A stretch of 9,470 nucleotides of DNA from Blastocatellia bacterium (GCA_013695195.1 JACDAY010000013.1:1-9470), one strand, 5' to 3'. Shown: positions 1 through 6,788, counted from the stretch's first letter. Program-made: numbers and translations. Notes: generated by a model not told the origin, from the letters alone.

Positions 1-1467
1 GAAAATTATTTCAAACAATCGAACCGCACGCTCGGCATTTTTGCTCCGACTGAAAAGCCTGACCGAGCCGAAATTCCGAATATCAAAGACGCGGACGTGG
101 CGGCGATGGTCAAAGATTACAAAGGCGACGCGTTGGTTGCTCAAGGCGAAACATTCGACCCGTCGCCCGGTAATATTGAATCGCGTGTGAAACGAACAAA
201 AGTGGGCGGAATCGACGTTGCGCTGCTATCAAAAGAAAATCGCGGCGACGCGGTTGTGGCAAATTTAATTTTGCGTTTCGGCGATGAAAAATCTTTGATG
301 AATCGCTCGAATGCCGCAAGTTTCGCAGGACAAATGTTGATGCGCGGCACAACAAAACATACGCGCCAACAAATTCAAGATGAATTCGATAAGCTTAAAG
401 CTCGTGTTTCGGTTTTCGGCGGAGCAACCAGTGCGAATGTTATTATCGAAACAACACGCCAAAATTTGCCTGCCGTACTTCGGCTGGTCAGCGAAATTTT
501 GCGCGAACCGGCGTTCCCGCAAACCGAATTTGACCAACTCAAGCAGGAAACTTTAACCCAAATTGAAAGCCAAAAACGTGAGCCGACATCGGTCGCCTTC
601 ACGGAAATCAGCCGTCATTTCAACATTTACCCGAAAGGTCATCCGTCCTATTCCGGCACAATTGACGAACAAATTGCCGATATTAATGAAGTTACATTGG
701 ACGGTGTAACGAAGTTTTACAAGGATTTTTACGGCGCATCCAGCGGTCAGATGACGGTTGTCGGCGACTTTGACGAGAAGGAAATTTCTGCTCTGACACA
801 GGAGCTTTTCGGTAATTGGAAGAGTCCTGGCACCTATACTCGAATAAAAGGCGAGTACCGCGATATTGCGTCGATCAACAAAAGCTTTGAAACGCCTGAC
901 AAAGCCAATGCATTCATGGTAGCCCGGCTGAATGTGAAACTCCGCGACGATCATGTCGATTATCCGGCCTTGGTTTTGGGAAATTATATGCTCGGCGGCG
1001 GATTTCTGAATTCGCGTCTAGCTACCCGCATTCGTCAGAAGGAAGGTTTAAGCTACGGCGTCGGGTCGAGCTTTAATGCCAGCTCATTGGATGAAACCGG
1101 AACGTTTTTCGCAAACGCTATTTATGCGCCCGAGAACGCCGATAAACTCGAAGCCGCATTTAAGGACGAGCTTGCAAAAATGCTCAAAGACGGCTTTACT
1201 GCCGAGGAAATCGAAGCGGCAAAATCGGGCTGGCTGCAGAGCAGACAGCTCTCGCGTGCTCAGGACAGGGAGCTTTCAGGCAGATTGAACAGCTATCTGT
1301 TTTTAAACAGAACTATCGCGTGGGACGCGGATCTTGAGAGCAAAATCAAGGCCCTCACATCCGAGCAGATCAGCTCGGCAATGCGCAAGTACATGACCGC
1401 GGACAAAATTTCCATCATCAAAGCGGGGGATTTTGCAAAAGTAAAATCTAAAGCCGCGAAACCTTAA
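1..1467 (+). CDS. M16 family peptidase, C-terminal half (5' partial)
   Basis: The reading frame is open from base 1, so the gene begins upstream; the GTG at 97 is only an internal codon. About 488 residues are visible. The first 32 form the inter-domain linker seen in tandem M16 proteins (SNRTLGIFAPTEKPDRAEIP). A complete M16 half then follows, with LMRGT near residue 113 where an active half would have the HxxEH zinc motif. No HxxEH is present, so this is the non-catalytic half; the catalytic half should lie upstream. The Arg/Tyr-containing segment (GGGFLNSRLATRIRQKEGLSY, split here as GGGFLNSRLA then TRIRQKEGLSY, about residues 332-352) matches the conserved substrate-binding region of the C-terminal half. 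Known members of the family are periplasmic or secreted zinc proteases that close around unfolded peptides; the localisation here cannot be judged because the N-terminus is missing. The family call is firm, the substrate unknown. Confidence 0.9.
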   Translation, partial: ENYFKQSNRTLGIFAPTEKPDRAEIPNIKDADVAAMVKDYKGDALVAQGETFDPSPGNIESRVKRTKVGGIDVALLSKENRGDAVVANLILRFGDEKSLMNRSNAASFAGQMLMRGTTKHTRQQIQDEFDKLKARVSVFGGATSANVIIETTRQNLPAVLRLVSEILREPAFPQTEFDQLKQETLTQIESQKREPTSVAFTEISRHFNIYPKGHPSYSGTIDEQIADINEVTLDGVTKFYKDFYGASSGQMTVVGDFDEKEISALTQELFGNWKSPGTYTRIKGEYRDIASINKSFETPDKANAFMVARLNVKLRDDHVDYPALVLGNYMLGGGFLNSRLATRIRQKEGLSYGVGSSFNASSLDETGTFFANAIYAPENADKLEAAFKDELAKMLKDGFTAEEIEAAKSGWLQSRQLSRAQDRELSGRLNSYLFLNRTIAWDADLESKIKALTSEQISSAMRKYMTADKISIIKAGDFAKVKSKAAKP

Positions 1468-1492
1468 AAAACGCGGCGAAGCTGAGAATGAC

Positions 1493-1542
1493 TAACACAA
1501 AGAACACAAAGACGTTCGAGCGGCTTTGTGTTCTTTGTGTTA
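1493..1542. repeat. Perfect 19-bp inverted repeat built of 9-bp units
   Basis: The left arm (1493-1511) and right arm (1524-1542) are exact reverse complements around a 12-nt loop. Each arm holds two head-to-tail copies of AACACAAAG (or its complement CTTTGTGTT), so four unit copies lie in 50 bp. No T-run follows on either strand, so it is not a typical rho-independent terminator, although the RNA would fold strongly. It lies between the M16 gene and lpxI. It resembles a dispersed intergenic palindromic repeat; that is inference. Confidence 0.85.
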
Positions 1543-1609
1543 TAGACCTGTTACCGCGAAGATTCAGGCTCATTGATAATTCTACCTGGTTTCGCATAAA
1601 TTTATCATT

Positions 1610-2428
1610 ATGAAATTTGGACTTATTGCAGGAAATGGCCAGTTCCCTTTTCTCGTCATCGACGGTGCAAAAAAGGCGGGCGAAAGTCTCGCTGTGCTTG
1701 CAATAAAAGAGGAAACCGATGAACGAATCAATGAAGTTTCGGACAATATCATCTGGGTAGGTATTGGCCAACTCGGCAAGATGATAGCCTTCTTCAAAAA
1801 AGAAGGAGTTAAGAAAGTTATGATGGCCGGGCAGGTGAAGCACGTTCAGATATTTTCTGGGGCGATACCCGACGTTCGGATGCTCAAAATGCTTTGGAGC
1901 CTGCCGCGCCGCAATACCGATTCGTTGATCGGCGGAATTGCGGACGAGCTTGGGAAGGACGGTATCGAACTAATCAATTCGACATATTTTCTACAGGAAT
2001 ACATGGCCGCCGAAGGGGTGCTCTCTAAAAGAAAGCCAACCGAAATCGAGCAGGAAAACATCGAATACGGGCTGCACATCGCAGGTGAGCTTGCACGCCT
2101 GGATTTGGGGCAAACGATTGTTGTGCGGGCAAAAGCGTGTGTCTCGATCGAGGCAATGGAAGGTACGGATGCGACGATAGAACGTGCCGGGACGCTCGCA
2201 AAAGGGAAACTCACTGTCGTAAAGGTCGCAAAACCGGATCAGGACATGCGTTTCGATGTTCCGGTCGTCGGCGTCCCGACTGTAGAAGCGATGATAAAAG
2301 CAGGTGCGACTTGTCTTTCAGTGTCGGCGGGAAAAACTTTGATTTTTGACCGCGAAAAAATGCTCAAGCTTGCGGATAAACACGATATCTGCGTCGTCGG
2401 TTCCCGTACTGAAACAAATTCGCATTAA
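1610..2428 (+). CDS. lpxI: UDP-2,3-diacylglucosamine diphosphatase LpxI
   Basis: The product (272 aa) should hydrolyse UDP-2,3-diacylglucosamine to lipid X and UMP, the fourth step of lipid A synthesis on the inner face of the cytoplasmic membrane. It is the alternative to LpxH used by many non-gammaproteobacterial diderms. Visible family marks are the N-terminal GLIAGNGQFPFLV (residues 4-16), AIKEETDE (31-38), the AGQV segment near 73-76, EAMEGTDATI (181-190) and KPDQDMRFDVPVVG (208-221). The last contains the region where the catalytic Asp of the Caulobacter enzyme is expected. The length fits the family (about 270-285). There is no signal peptide, as expected for a cytosolic enzyme. No clear Shine-Dalgarno precedes the ATG at 1610; the start is chosen because the GLIAGNGQ motif must begin within a few residues. 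No other lpx genes are in view, so the gene stands alone here. A hairpin with a T-run follows it. Confidence 0.93.
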   Translation: MKFGLIAGNGQFPFLVIDGAKKAGESLAVLAIKEETDERINEVSDNIIWVGIGQLGKMIAFFKKEGVKKVMMAGQVKHVQIFSGAIPDVRMLKMLWSLPRRNTDSLIGGIADELGKDGIELINSTYFLQEYMAAEGVLSKRKPTEIEQENIEYGLHIAGELARLDLGQTIVVRAKACVSIEAMEGTDATIERAGTLAKGKLTVVKVAKPDQDMRFDVPVVGVPTVEAMIKAGATCLSVSAGKTLIFDREKMLKLADKHDICVVGSRTETNSH

Positions 2429-2454
2429 CGCTCGTAGAACTTGCAATAGGTTCT

Positions 2455-2472
2455 AACGCAGAGACGCAGAGG
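2455..2472. repeat. AACGCAGAG tandem dimer
   Basis: Two adjacent near-identical units, AACGCAGAG (2455-2463) and ACGCAGAGG (2464-2472), lie 27 bp after lpxI. The unit differs from the AACACAAAG unit of the 1493-1542 palindrome only by two A-to-G transitions, so the two may belong to one repeat superfamily. The second unit also forms the left arm of the downstream terminator hairpin. Confidence 0.6.
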
Positions 2473-2507
2473 ACAGTTCTTAAAACACTGTTTCTCGGCG
2501 TTTTTTT
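2464..2507 (+). terminator. Rho-independent terminator after lpxI
   Basis: ACGCAGAG (2464-2471) pairs with CTCGGCGT (2494-2501) with one mismatch. ACAGT (2473-2477) pairs with ACTGT (2487-2491) above a small bulge, leaving a 9-nt loop. Seven T residues (2501-2507) follow at once. This has the shape of an intrinsic terminator for lpxI. It ends only 26 bp before the M28 start codon, leaving little room for a separate promoter, so partial read-through or a promoter overlapping the hairpin is likely. Confidence 0.65.
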
Positions 2508-2533
2508 CGGCTAAATAATTCATCGGAGAAAAA

Positions 2534-4201
2534 ATGAAAAAGAATCTTTTCGCATTCCTTTTAACTTTTACCCTGCTTATTCCTTCGGCAGCTTTTGGTC
2601 AACAGGCGGTAAGAATCACGCCTGCCGAACGCAGAATGGCTGCTGCGATCACTGCCGCGCAGCTCAGCAGTTACCTGCATTTCGTCGCATCGGACGCGAT
2701 GGGCGGACGTGATACTCCGTCGCAGGGCCTCGACATTACAGCCGAGTTTATCAAGATGAATCTTCAGCGTTGGGGTTTTAAGCCCGCGGGCGATAATGGT
2801 ACGTTCTTTCAGAAAATGGCTTTGCGGCGGGACACGGTTGACGCTGCAAACGCTTTCGTTGAGATCGGCGGGCTAAAATTCGCTTACGGCAAAGATTTTA
2901 TGCGCGTTGCCGGGAATAATACGGGCAGCGTATCCGCACCGATTGTTTATGCTGGGAACGGTTGGATAGTCAAATCGAAGAATCTGAATGCGTATCAAAA
3001 CATCGATGTTAAGGGAAAATACATCGCCGTTTATGCCGAAGGCATTCCTTCCAATCAATATATCGTGCCGCTTCCGACTGGGGTCGTCGCCGCGGATTTG
3101 CAGGGCGAATTTGGCAGGGACTGGGCGGATGCCGTAACCTACGCCAGGCAAAACGGAGCGGTTGGCGTGATAGTTCTGCCATCGAAATTTTTGCAGGAAA
3201 ATTGGGAAGGATTGCGTCAGCGATTCGGACGCACGCGATATTATGTTGAAAAGCTCGCTGCTCCGCCGGCTGCGCCGCCAACGACAGCTTCGGTTCCATC
3301 AATTTTTGTCGCTTCGCCCGAAGTTGCTAATTCTATATTTGCAGGTGAAAGCGCGAATCCATTACGCGGAAATGCCGGTAACTCTTTTGATCTGAATCCG
3401 AACAAGAAAATTAATTTTAATATCGTCCCGAAATCGGAATCGGTGATGACGCAGAATGTCGTAGGGGTTTGGGAAGGTAGCGATCGTGTTTTGAAAAACG
3501 AAATGGTCGCAATCGGAGCTCACTACGACCACGTTGGAACGAATCCAAACGCCCCCGGCCCGGATAAGATCTGGAACGGCGCCGATGACGACGGTTCGGG
3601 AACGGTAGCGGTTCTGGCTATAGCCGAGGCTCTTGCAAAAGCCAAAACGCGGCCAAAACGCTCGGTTTTATTTGTATGGCACGCGGGCGAAGAAAAGGGG
3701 CTGTGGGGCGCGGAATATTTTAATAAATTTCCGACCGTTGATATAAAAAACGTTGTTGCCCAATTAAATATCGATATGATCGGCCGCAGCAAAAAGCCCG
3801 GTGATACGAATCCGAAAAACAAGGATCTTACGGGCGAAAATGCTATCTACGTGATCGGTTCGGAAATGATGAGCTCGACACTCGGAGCGATAACGAAACA
3901 GACAAACGACGCATTTTTAAAAATGACATACGATTATAAATATGACGACCCGAAGGATACAAACCGCTTTTTTTTCCGCTCGGATCATTATCACTATGCG
4001 GTGAACGGAATACCAATCGCGTTCTGGTTTGACGGGGTTCATGAGGATTATCACCAGCCGGGTGACCACGCTGATAAGATCGATTACACAAAAATGGAAA
4101 GGGTTACACGAACGATCTTTTTAACGATGCTGGAATTAGCCGATCTTAAAATAAGGCCGCAGATCGATAAGCAGCTTTCACCAGAATTGACGGGGCGATA
4201 A
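2534..4201 (+). CDS. Secreted M28 family zinc metallopeptidase with PA-like insert
   Basis: A 555-residue exported peptidase. Residues 1-22 are a signal peptide (KK, a hydrophobic core, then SAAFG). Residues about 35-125 are the family's N-terminal cap (LHFVASDAMGGRDTPSQG). Residues about 130-290 look like a protease-associated (PA) domain insert (GKYIAVY, GAVGVIVLP). The M28 catalytic core runs from about 305 to 540. The co-catalytic two-zinc site is complete: His330 in GAHYDHVG, Asp in ADDDGSG (350-356), Glu386 (expected base) and Glu387 (ligand) in HAGEEKGLWG, Asp414 in NIDMIGR and His507 in DYHQPGDH. The fold is that of bacterial aminopeptidases and carboxypeptidase-like M28 enzymes, so it probably trims peptides outside the cytoplasm; the exact specificity cannot be read. 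GGAG at 2525-2528, 5 nt before the ATG, supports the start. A Pro/Ala/Thr-rich stretch (243-252) is probably a surface loop in the PA insert. Confidence 0.93.
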   Translation: MKKNLFAFLLTFTLLIPSAAFGQQAVRITPAERRMAAAITAAQLSSYLHFVASDAMGGRDTPSQGLDITAEFIKMNLQRWGFKPAGDNGTFFQKMALRRDTVDAANAFVEIGGLKFAYGKDFMRVAGNNTGSVSAPIVYAGNGWIVKSKNLNAYQNIDVKGKYIAVYAEGIPSNQYIVPLPTGVVAADLQGEFGRDWADAVTYARQNGAVGVIVLPSKFLQENWEGLRQRFGRTRYYVEKLAAPPAAPPTTASVPSIFVASPEVANSIFAGESANPLRGNAGNSFDLNPNKKINFNIVPKSESVMTQNVVGVWEGSDRVLKNEMVAIGAHYDHVGTNPNAPGPDKIWNGADDDGSGTVAVLAIAEALAKAKTRPKRSVLFVWHAGEEKGLWGAEYFNKFPTVDIKNVVAQLNIDMIGRSKKPGDTNPKNKDLTGENAIYVIGSEMMSSTLGAITKQTNDAFLKMTYDYKYDDPKDTNRFFFRSDHYHYAVNGIPIAFWFDGVHEDYHQPGDHADKIDYTKMERVTRTIFLTMLELADLKIRPQIDKQLSPELTGR

Positions 4202-4249
4202 AAAAGCTGGTCGGCTCCTTGTTGTCTTGTAAATATTTTTCGCCAAGAG

Positions 4250-4286
4250 CTCATGTTCCGTGGTTAACAAAATCACGGAACATGAG
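4250..4286. repeat. Perfect 13-bp inverted repeat between convergent genes
   Basis: CTCATGTTCCGTG (4250-4262) and CACGGAACATGAG (4274-4286) are exact reverse complements around an 11-nt A/T-rich loop. The element lies in the 120-bp gap where the plus-strand M28 gene and the minus-strand gene at 4322-5683 converge. That position suits a bidirectional transcription stop, but no T-run follows either arm, so a classical intrinsic terminator is not shown. Elsewhere in this gap (4202-4321) I see nothing else. Confidence 0.7.
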
Positions 4287-4321
4287 GAACGCCATCTTGG
4301 ATTACTAGCTCATCAGAAGCC

Positions 4322-5683
4322 TTAGCGCTCGGCAGTTGACTCGGATTCGGTTTCTTGCGCGGCCAAAAACTGTTCGTATTGAATCAGGAATTTTTGAAGA
4401 ATTTCGTCACGAAGTTCTTTATAGGTAATTTTCCTCGGCTTTTCCATTTTCCTTCCTGCGTTTTTGTCTGAAACTTCCGCCTCGTTCACATTTACTATTG
4501 CTTCGACGTTTTTCGTAGTTTCGGTTTCGGGCTGCGTTTCCGTTTCGTCCGTTTCACCGGCAACAACTTTATCGCTTGCAGCTTCAGCTTCAACCTCGGC
4601 TGTGTCAACCTCATAAGAAATCTCGTTGTATTTTTCAGCCAACGAGGAAATTTGCGGGACTTCAAGGATTTCGGCGATCGTGTTCATCGTTTGCGAAGCG
4701 AGATACGGTTCGTTCGAATTTGCACGAAGCTGTTCAAGCAAAAAGCCGGTGAGTCGTGGATCGCCCCAGTGTTTTACCAACTCGATCAATTCCTGATCCC
4801 CATGCACCGAAGATTTTTTCTTCGTCTCATTGTCGCCTGCGGGTTTGCTTTCAACGTTGAGCAGAAGATTCGCAAGAACCGTTTTTTGATTCGCGTCAAG
4901 CAATTTGGCGAAGGCTCCGGTGTCAATCGTTTTTGAATTTTTAGCATCCGCATGAGCTTCAGCTTCTTCATCCTCCGGTTCGGATTCGACTTCCACCTCT
5001 TCACCGCGAGCGATTCTTTCTTTCCTTTGCTCGGCTGCTTCCACCTGCCATTTAAGATTTTGAAAACTCTGTAAAAGCTCGAATGTGCCTTCCCAACGCG
5101 TGGCGGGATCTTCGGCACAGCGGACGAGCCATTCGACGATCCGCATTTCGCTGACCTCTTTTGCGTCGAAGATCGCATCCAGCTCTTTTATTCGCCCTTC
5201 ATAAATGCCTATGTGCTCAGTCGAAAGCTTTTTCACTCCGTCCCGGTAGTCGGTTAACCGAGGTGCTTCGCCAGCCGCCCCGTTCTTGAGAAATAGCAGA
5301 AGCGACTCGCCCGGTTTCAACGCAGGACTTGCTTCCTCATTTTCGGCGGCATCGGTTTCGTCGGTGCTTTCCGCAGTAATTTTATAACGGTATTCCTGAT
5401 CGTCGAGAACAAAAAATTTGCGGCTTTCACCTTTCAAAGTCGAGGAAATACCAAAATGTTTTTTAATGTTGACGGCGGTATAGTCGTCTGTATTTTCCGT
5501 AATTTCGCCTTCATCCGTTTTATTGAAAGTGGCAATGTAGATCGAATCGCTGTTTTGGTATAGCGACAGCAAAGTCTCCGGCATTTTTACCGGACACCTG
5601 CGCGCCGAAACACTCCCGGGTAAAAAACACACGGCAAAGAGCAGAACAAACATCGCGGCTGCGGAAAGAAGAGACTTTAACAT
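4322..5683 (-). CDS. Unrecognised acidic secreted protein
   Basis: I do not recognise this 453-residue protein. Residues 1-27 form a clear signal peptide (MLKSLLSAAAMFVLLFAVCF, ending near SVSA) followed by RRC, so it is exported. Residues about 30-170 look globular and beta-rich (SDSIYIATFNKT, LLLFLKNG). The leading Cys and the segment on exposure of a transported cargo recall NTR/TIMP-like modules, but that is only a resemblance. Residues about 175-225 and 255-355 are helical (WLVRCAEDPATRWEGTFELL, LVKHWGDPRLTGFLLEQL), possibly HEAT-like. Two strongly acidic low-complexity linkers (228-245 and 358-405, rich in E/T/V/A) separate the parts, and a short charged helix ends the protein. The frame extends upstream to a GTG at 5764, but the ATG at 5683 is preferred because a strong AAGGAG precedes it and the signal peptide begins there. 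rsmI lies upstream on the same strand, 218 bp away. Confidence 0.8.
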   Translation of the reverse strand: MLKSLLSAAAMFVLLFAVCFLPGSVSARRCPVKMPETLLSLYQNSDSIYIATFNKTDEGEITENTDDYTAVNIKKHFGISSTLKGESRKFFVLDDQEYRYKITAESTDETDAAENEEASPALKPGESLLLFLKNGAAGEAPRLTDYRDGVKKLSTEHIGIYEGRIKELDAIFDAKEVSEMRIVEWLVRCAEDPATRWEGTFELLQSFQNLKWQVEAAEQRKERIARGEEVEVESEPEDEEAEAHADAKNSKTIDTGAFAKLLDANQKTVLANLLLNVESKPAGDNETKKKSSVHGDQELIELVKHWGDPRLTGFLLEQLRANSNEPYLASQTMNTIAEILEVPQISSLAEKYNEISYEVDTAEVEAEAASDKVVAGETDETETQPETETTKNVEAIVNVNEAEVSDKNAGRKMEKPRKITYKELRDEILQKFLIQYEQFLAAQETESESTAER

Positions 5684-5691
5684 ACGTGAAA

Positions 5692-5697
5692 CTCCTT
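5692..5697 (-). promoter_or_regulatory. Shine-Dalgarno fixing the start of the acidic secreted protein
   Basis: AAGGAG on the minus strand lies 8 nt before the ATG at 5683-5681. It decides between this start and the in-frame upstream GTG (5764), which would place 27 polar residues ahead of an otherwise canonical signal peptide. Confidence 0.75.
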
Positions 5698-5767
5698 CGA
5701 AAAAATGATTTTCTGTTAGCGCGCAATTCACAAGATTCGGCAACTTTAATTTTCGTTGCTTCACCCG

Positions 5768-5792
5768 AAAAAATTGTCTGACGCTTTAGACA
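5768..5792 (-). terminator. Possible weak terminator upstream of the acidic protein gene
   Basis: On the minus strand TGTCT (5792-5788) pairs with AGACA (5779-5775) around an 8-nt loop, followed by one A and then six T residues (5773-5768). The stem is only 5 bp, so this is tentative. It would separate rsmI transcription from the following gene. Confidence 0.35.
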
Positions 5793-5845
5793 CCGGAGAT
5801 TTCAAAAAGTTCCGAGAAATCTTTACGTCTTCCTAAATAGCGAAT

Positions 5846-5865
5846 AAAAACAGCCGCTAACGCTG
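5846..5865 (-). terminator. Possible weak terminator after rsmI
   Basis: On the minus strand CAGC (5865-5862) pairs with GCTG (5854-5851) around a 7-nt loop and runs straight into five T residues (5850-5846). It lies 36 nt past the rsmI stop and is formed partly by the first copy of the 30-bp repeat. The short stem makes it weak. Confidence 0.35.
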
Positions 5866-5928
5866 GTGGTGCTGACCCTGAAATGTCTAATTAGCCACCC
5901 GCTACCGCATATAATACTGACCCTGAAA
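5854..5928. repeat. Two 30-bp direct repeats with conserved ends, overlapping the 3' end of rsmI
   Basis: Copy A is 5854-5883 and copy B is 5899-5928, an exact 45-bp period with a 15-bp spacer. The first 10 bases (CCGCTAACGC / CCGCTACCGC) match at 9 of 10 positions. The middle 8 bases differ (TGGTGGTG / ATATAATA), and the last 12 (CTGACCCTGAAA) are identical. Copy A keeps a GGTGGT right arm and copy B is preceded by a CCACC left arm. These arms could pair in an intact element, so both may be decayed copies of one palindromic repeat. Copy B lies largely within rsmI and encodes its last residues and stop. Confidence 0.7.
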
Positions 5929-6741
5929 GATTCGATATGCTTCGGATTTGCTTAATCCGAACTCCTTTGCCGCCTTTTTTAGTGCGGTCATGTGATCGTT
6001 CCCTTCGGCTTCGATTTCCTTCACTCTCTCATTCAAAGAGCGTTCGTCTTTCACCACACTTTTGCCTTCTCCGGACCTTTCAATTACGAGAACGATCTCG
6101 CCTTTCGAAATTGCAGACAAATATTTTACAGACAATTCCCTTAAATTGCCGCGAACTATTTCTTCGTGAAGCTTTGTCAATTCGCGTGCGACCGCCGCTT
6201 GCCGATTTCCTAATATCTCCAGACAGTCCGTCAGCGATTTGCAGAGTCGGTGCGGAGATTCATAAAAAATTAGTGTCGCCGGAACGGCTTTAACTTCGGC
6301 CAGGCGTTTGCGCCGCTCACCCTTTCTTGACGGCAGAAAGCCGCCGAAAAACAGCGAATCGATAGGCAGACCGCTCGCAATTGCGGCATTTACGAATGCA
6401 GCCGCACCTGGAACTGGCACGACCGCAGCTCCGATCTCGTGGGCCTTTTGCACCATCCTAAAACCGGGATCGTTTATGCCGGGCGTCCCCGCATCCGATA
6501 CGATCGCGATAGATTCTCCGAGCTGGAGGCGTTGGGCAAATTCTTCGGCGCGTTCTGATTCGTTATGTTCGTGATAGCTGATAAGTTTGTTCGTAATGGA
6601 GTAGAAATTGAGAAGCTTTCGTGTATGGCGCGTATCTTCACATGCTATCACATCGACGTTTTTCAAGGTTTCCAACGCACGAAAGGAGATATCCTGTAAA
6701 TTCCCGATCGGCGTGGCAACGAGATAAAGAGTTCCGGGCAT
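5902..6741 (-). CDS. rsmI: 16S rRNA (cytidine(1402)-2'-O)-methyltransferase RsmI
   Basis: A cytosolic SAM-dependent enzyme (279 aa) of the tetrapyrrole-methylase fold. The known role is 2'-O-methylation of C1402 in the decoding centre of 16S rRNA, where it acts with RsmH to tune start-codon choice and fidelity. Family motifs in order are LYLVATPIGNLQDISFRAL (5-23), ACEDTRHTRKLL (33-44), VSDAGTPGINDPG (81-93, glycine-rich SAM region), VPGAAAFVNAAIASGLP (110-126), FFGGFLP (131-137) and FYESPHRL (159-166). A C-terminal helical region follows, with an FGLSKSEAYRIF segment (261-272). The length agrees with the usual 280-290. The ATG at 6741 places the first motif at residue 5 as expected; no Shine-Dalgarno is evident. 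The final seven residues (GQYYMR and the preceding Gln) plus the stop fall in a 30-bp repeat copy. The gene is monocistronic-looking: a terminator lies upstream and weak hairpins lie downstream. Confidence 0.95.
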   Translation of the reverse strand: MPGTLYLVATPIGNLQDISFRALETLKNVDVIACEDTRHTRKLLNFYSITNKLISYHEHNESERAEEFAQRLQLGESIAIVSDAGTPGINDPGFRMVQKAHEIGAAVVPVPGAAAFVNAAIASGLPIDSLFFGGFLPSRKGERRKRLAEVKAVPATLIFYESPHRLCKSLTDCLEILGNRQAAVARELTKLHEEIVRGNLRELSVKYLSAISKGEIVLVIERSGEGKSVVKDERSLNERVKEIEAEGNDHMTALKKAAKEFGLSKSEAYRIFQGQYYMR

Positions 6742-6746
6742 AAACA

Positions 6747-6779
6747 GAATGGTAGATGGTAAATTGTGAATGGTAAATG
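6747..6779. repeat. Short GGTAAAT-type repeat in the rsmI leader
   Basis: GAATGGTAGATGGTAAAT (6747-6764) is followed by GAATGGTAAATG (6768-6779), giving three ATGGTA(G/A)A-like units with slight variation. It occupies the 5' leader of rsmI, 6 bp before the start codon, where a ribosome-binding site would be expected. It looks like a low-complexity or dispersed repeat rather than a regulatory motif I can name. Confidence 0.5.
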
Positions 6780-6788
6780 ATCGGGAAC

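Noticed and set aside
553..954. 133-codon minus-strand open frame inside the M16 gene
   Set aside because: It lies antisense to conserved M16 sequence and has no family resemblance.
97..1467. GTG at 97 as the start of a complete M16 gene
   Set aside because: The frame is open to base 1 and the upstream 32 codons encode the conserved M16 inter-domain linker, so the gene is cut by the window.
1493..1542. Rho-independent terminator for the M16 gene
   Set aside because: The stem is strong but no T-run follows it on either strand; called a repeat instead.
4786..5178. 130-codon minus-strand open frame within the acidic protein gene
   Set aside because: It is an alternative frame of the same strand with Lys/Arg-rich composition and no ribosome-binding site; the acidic frame has the signal peptide.
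5684..5764. GTG at 5764 as the start of the acidic secreted protein
   Set aside because: It adds 27 polar residues before a canonical signal peptide and has no good ribosome-binding site, whereas the ATG at 5683 has AAGGAG at 8 nt.
5854..5928. CRISPR-like repeat pair
   Set aside because: Only two units, a 15-bp spacer that is too short, a variable centre within the unit and overlap with a coding gene.
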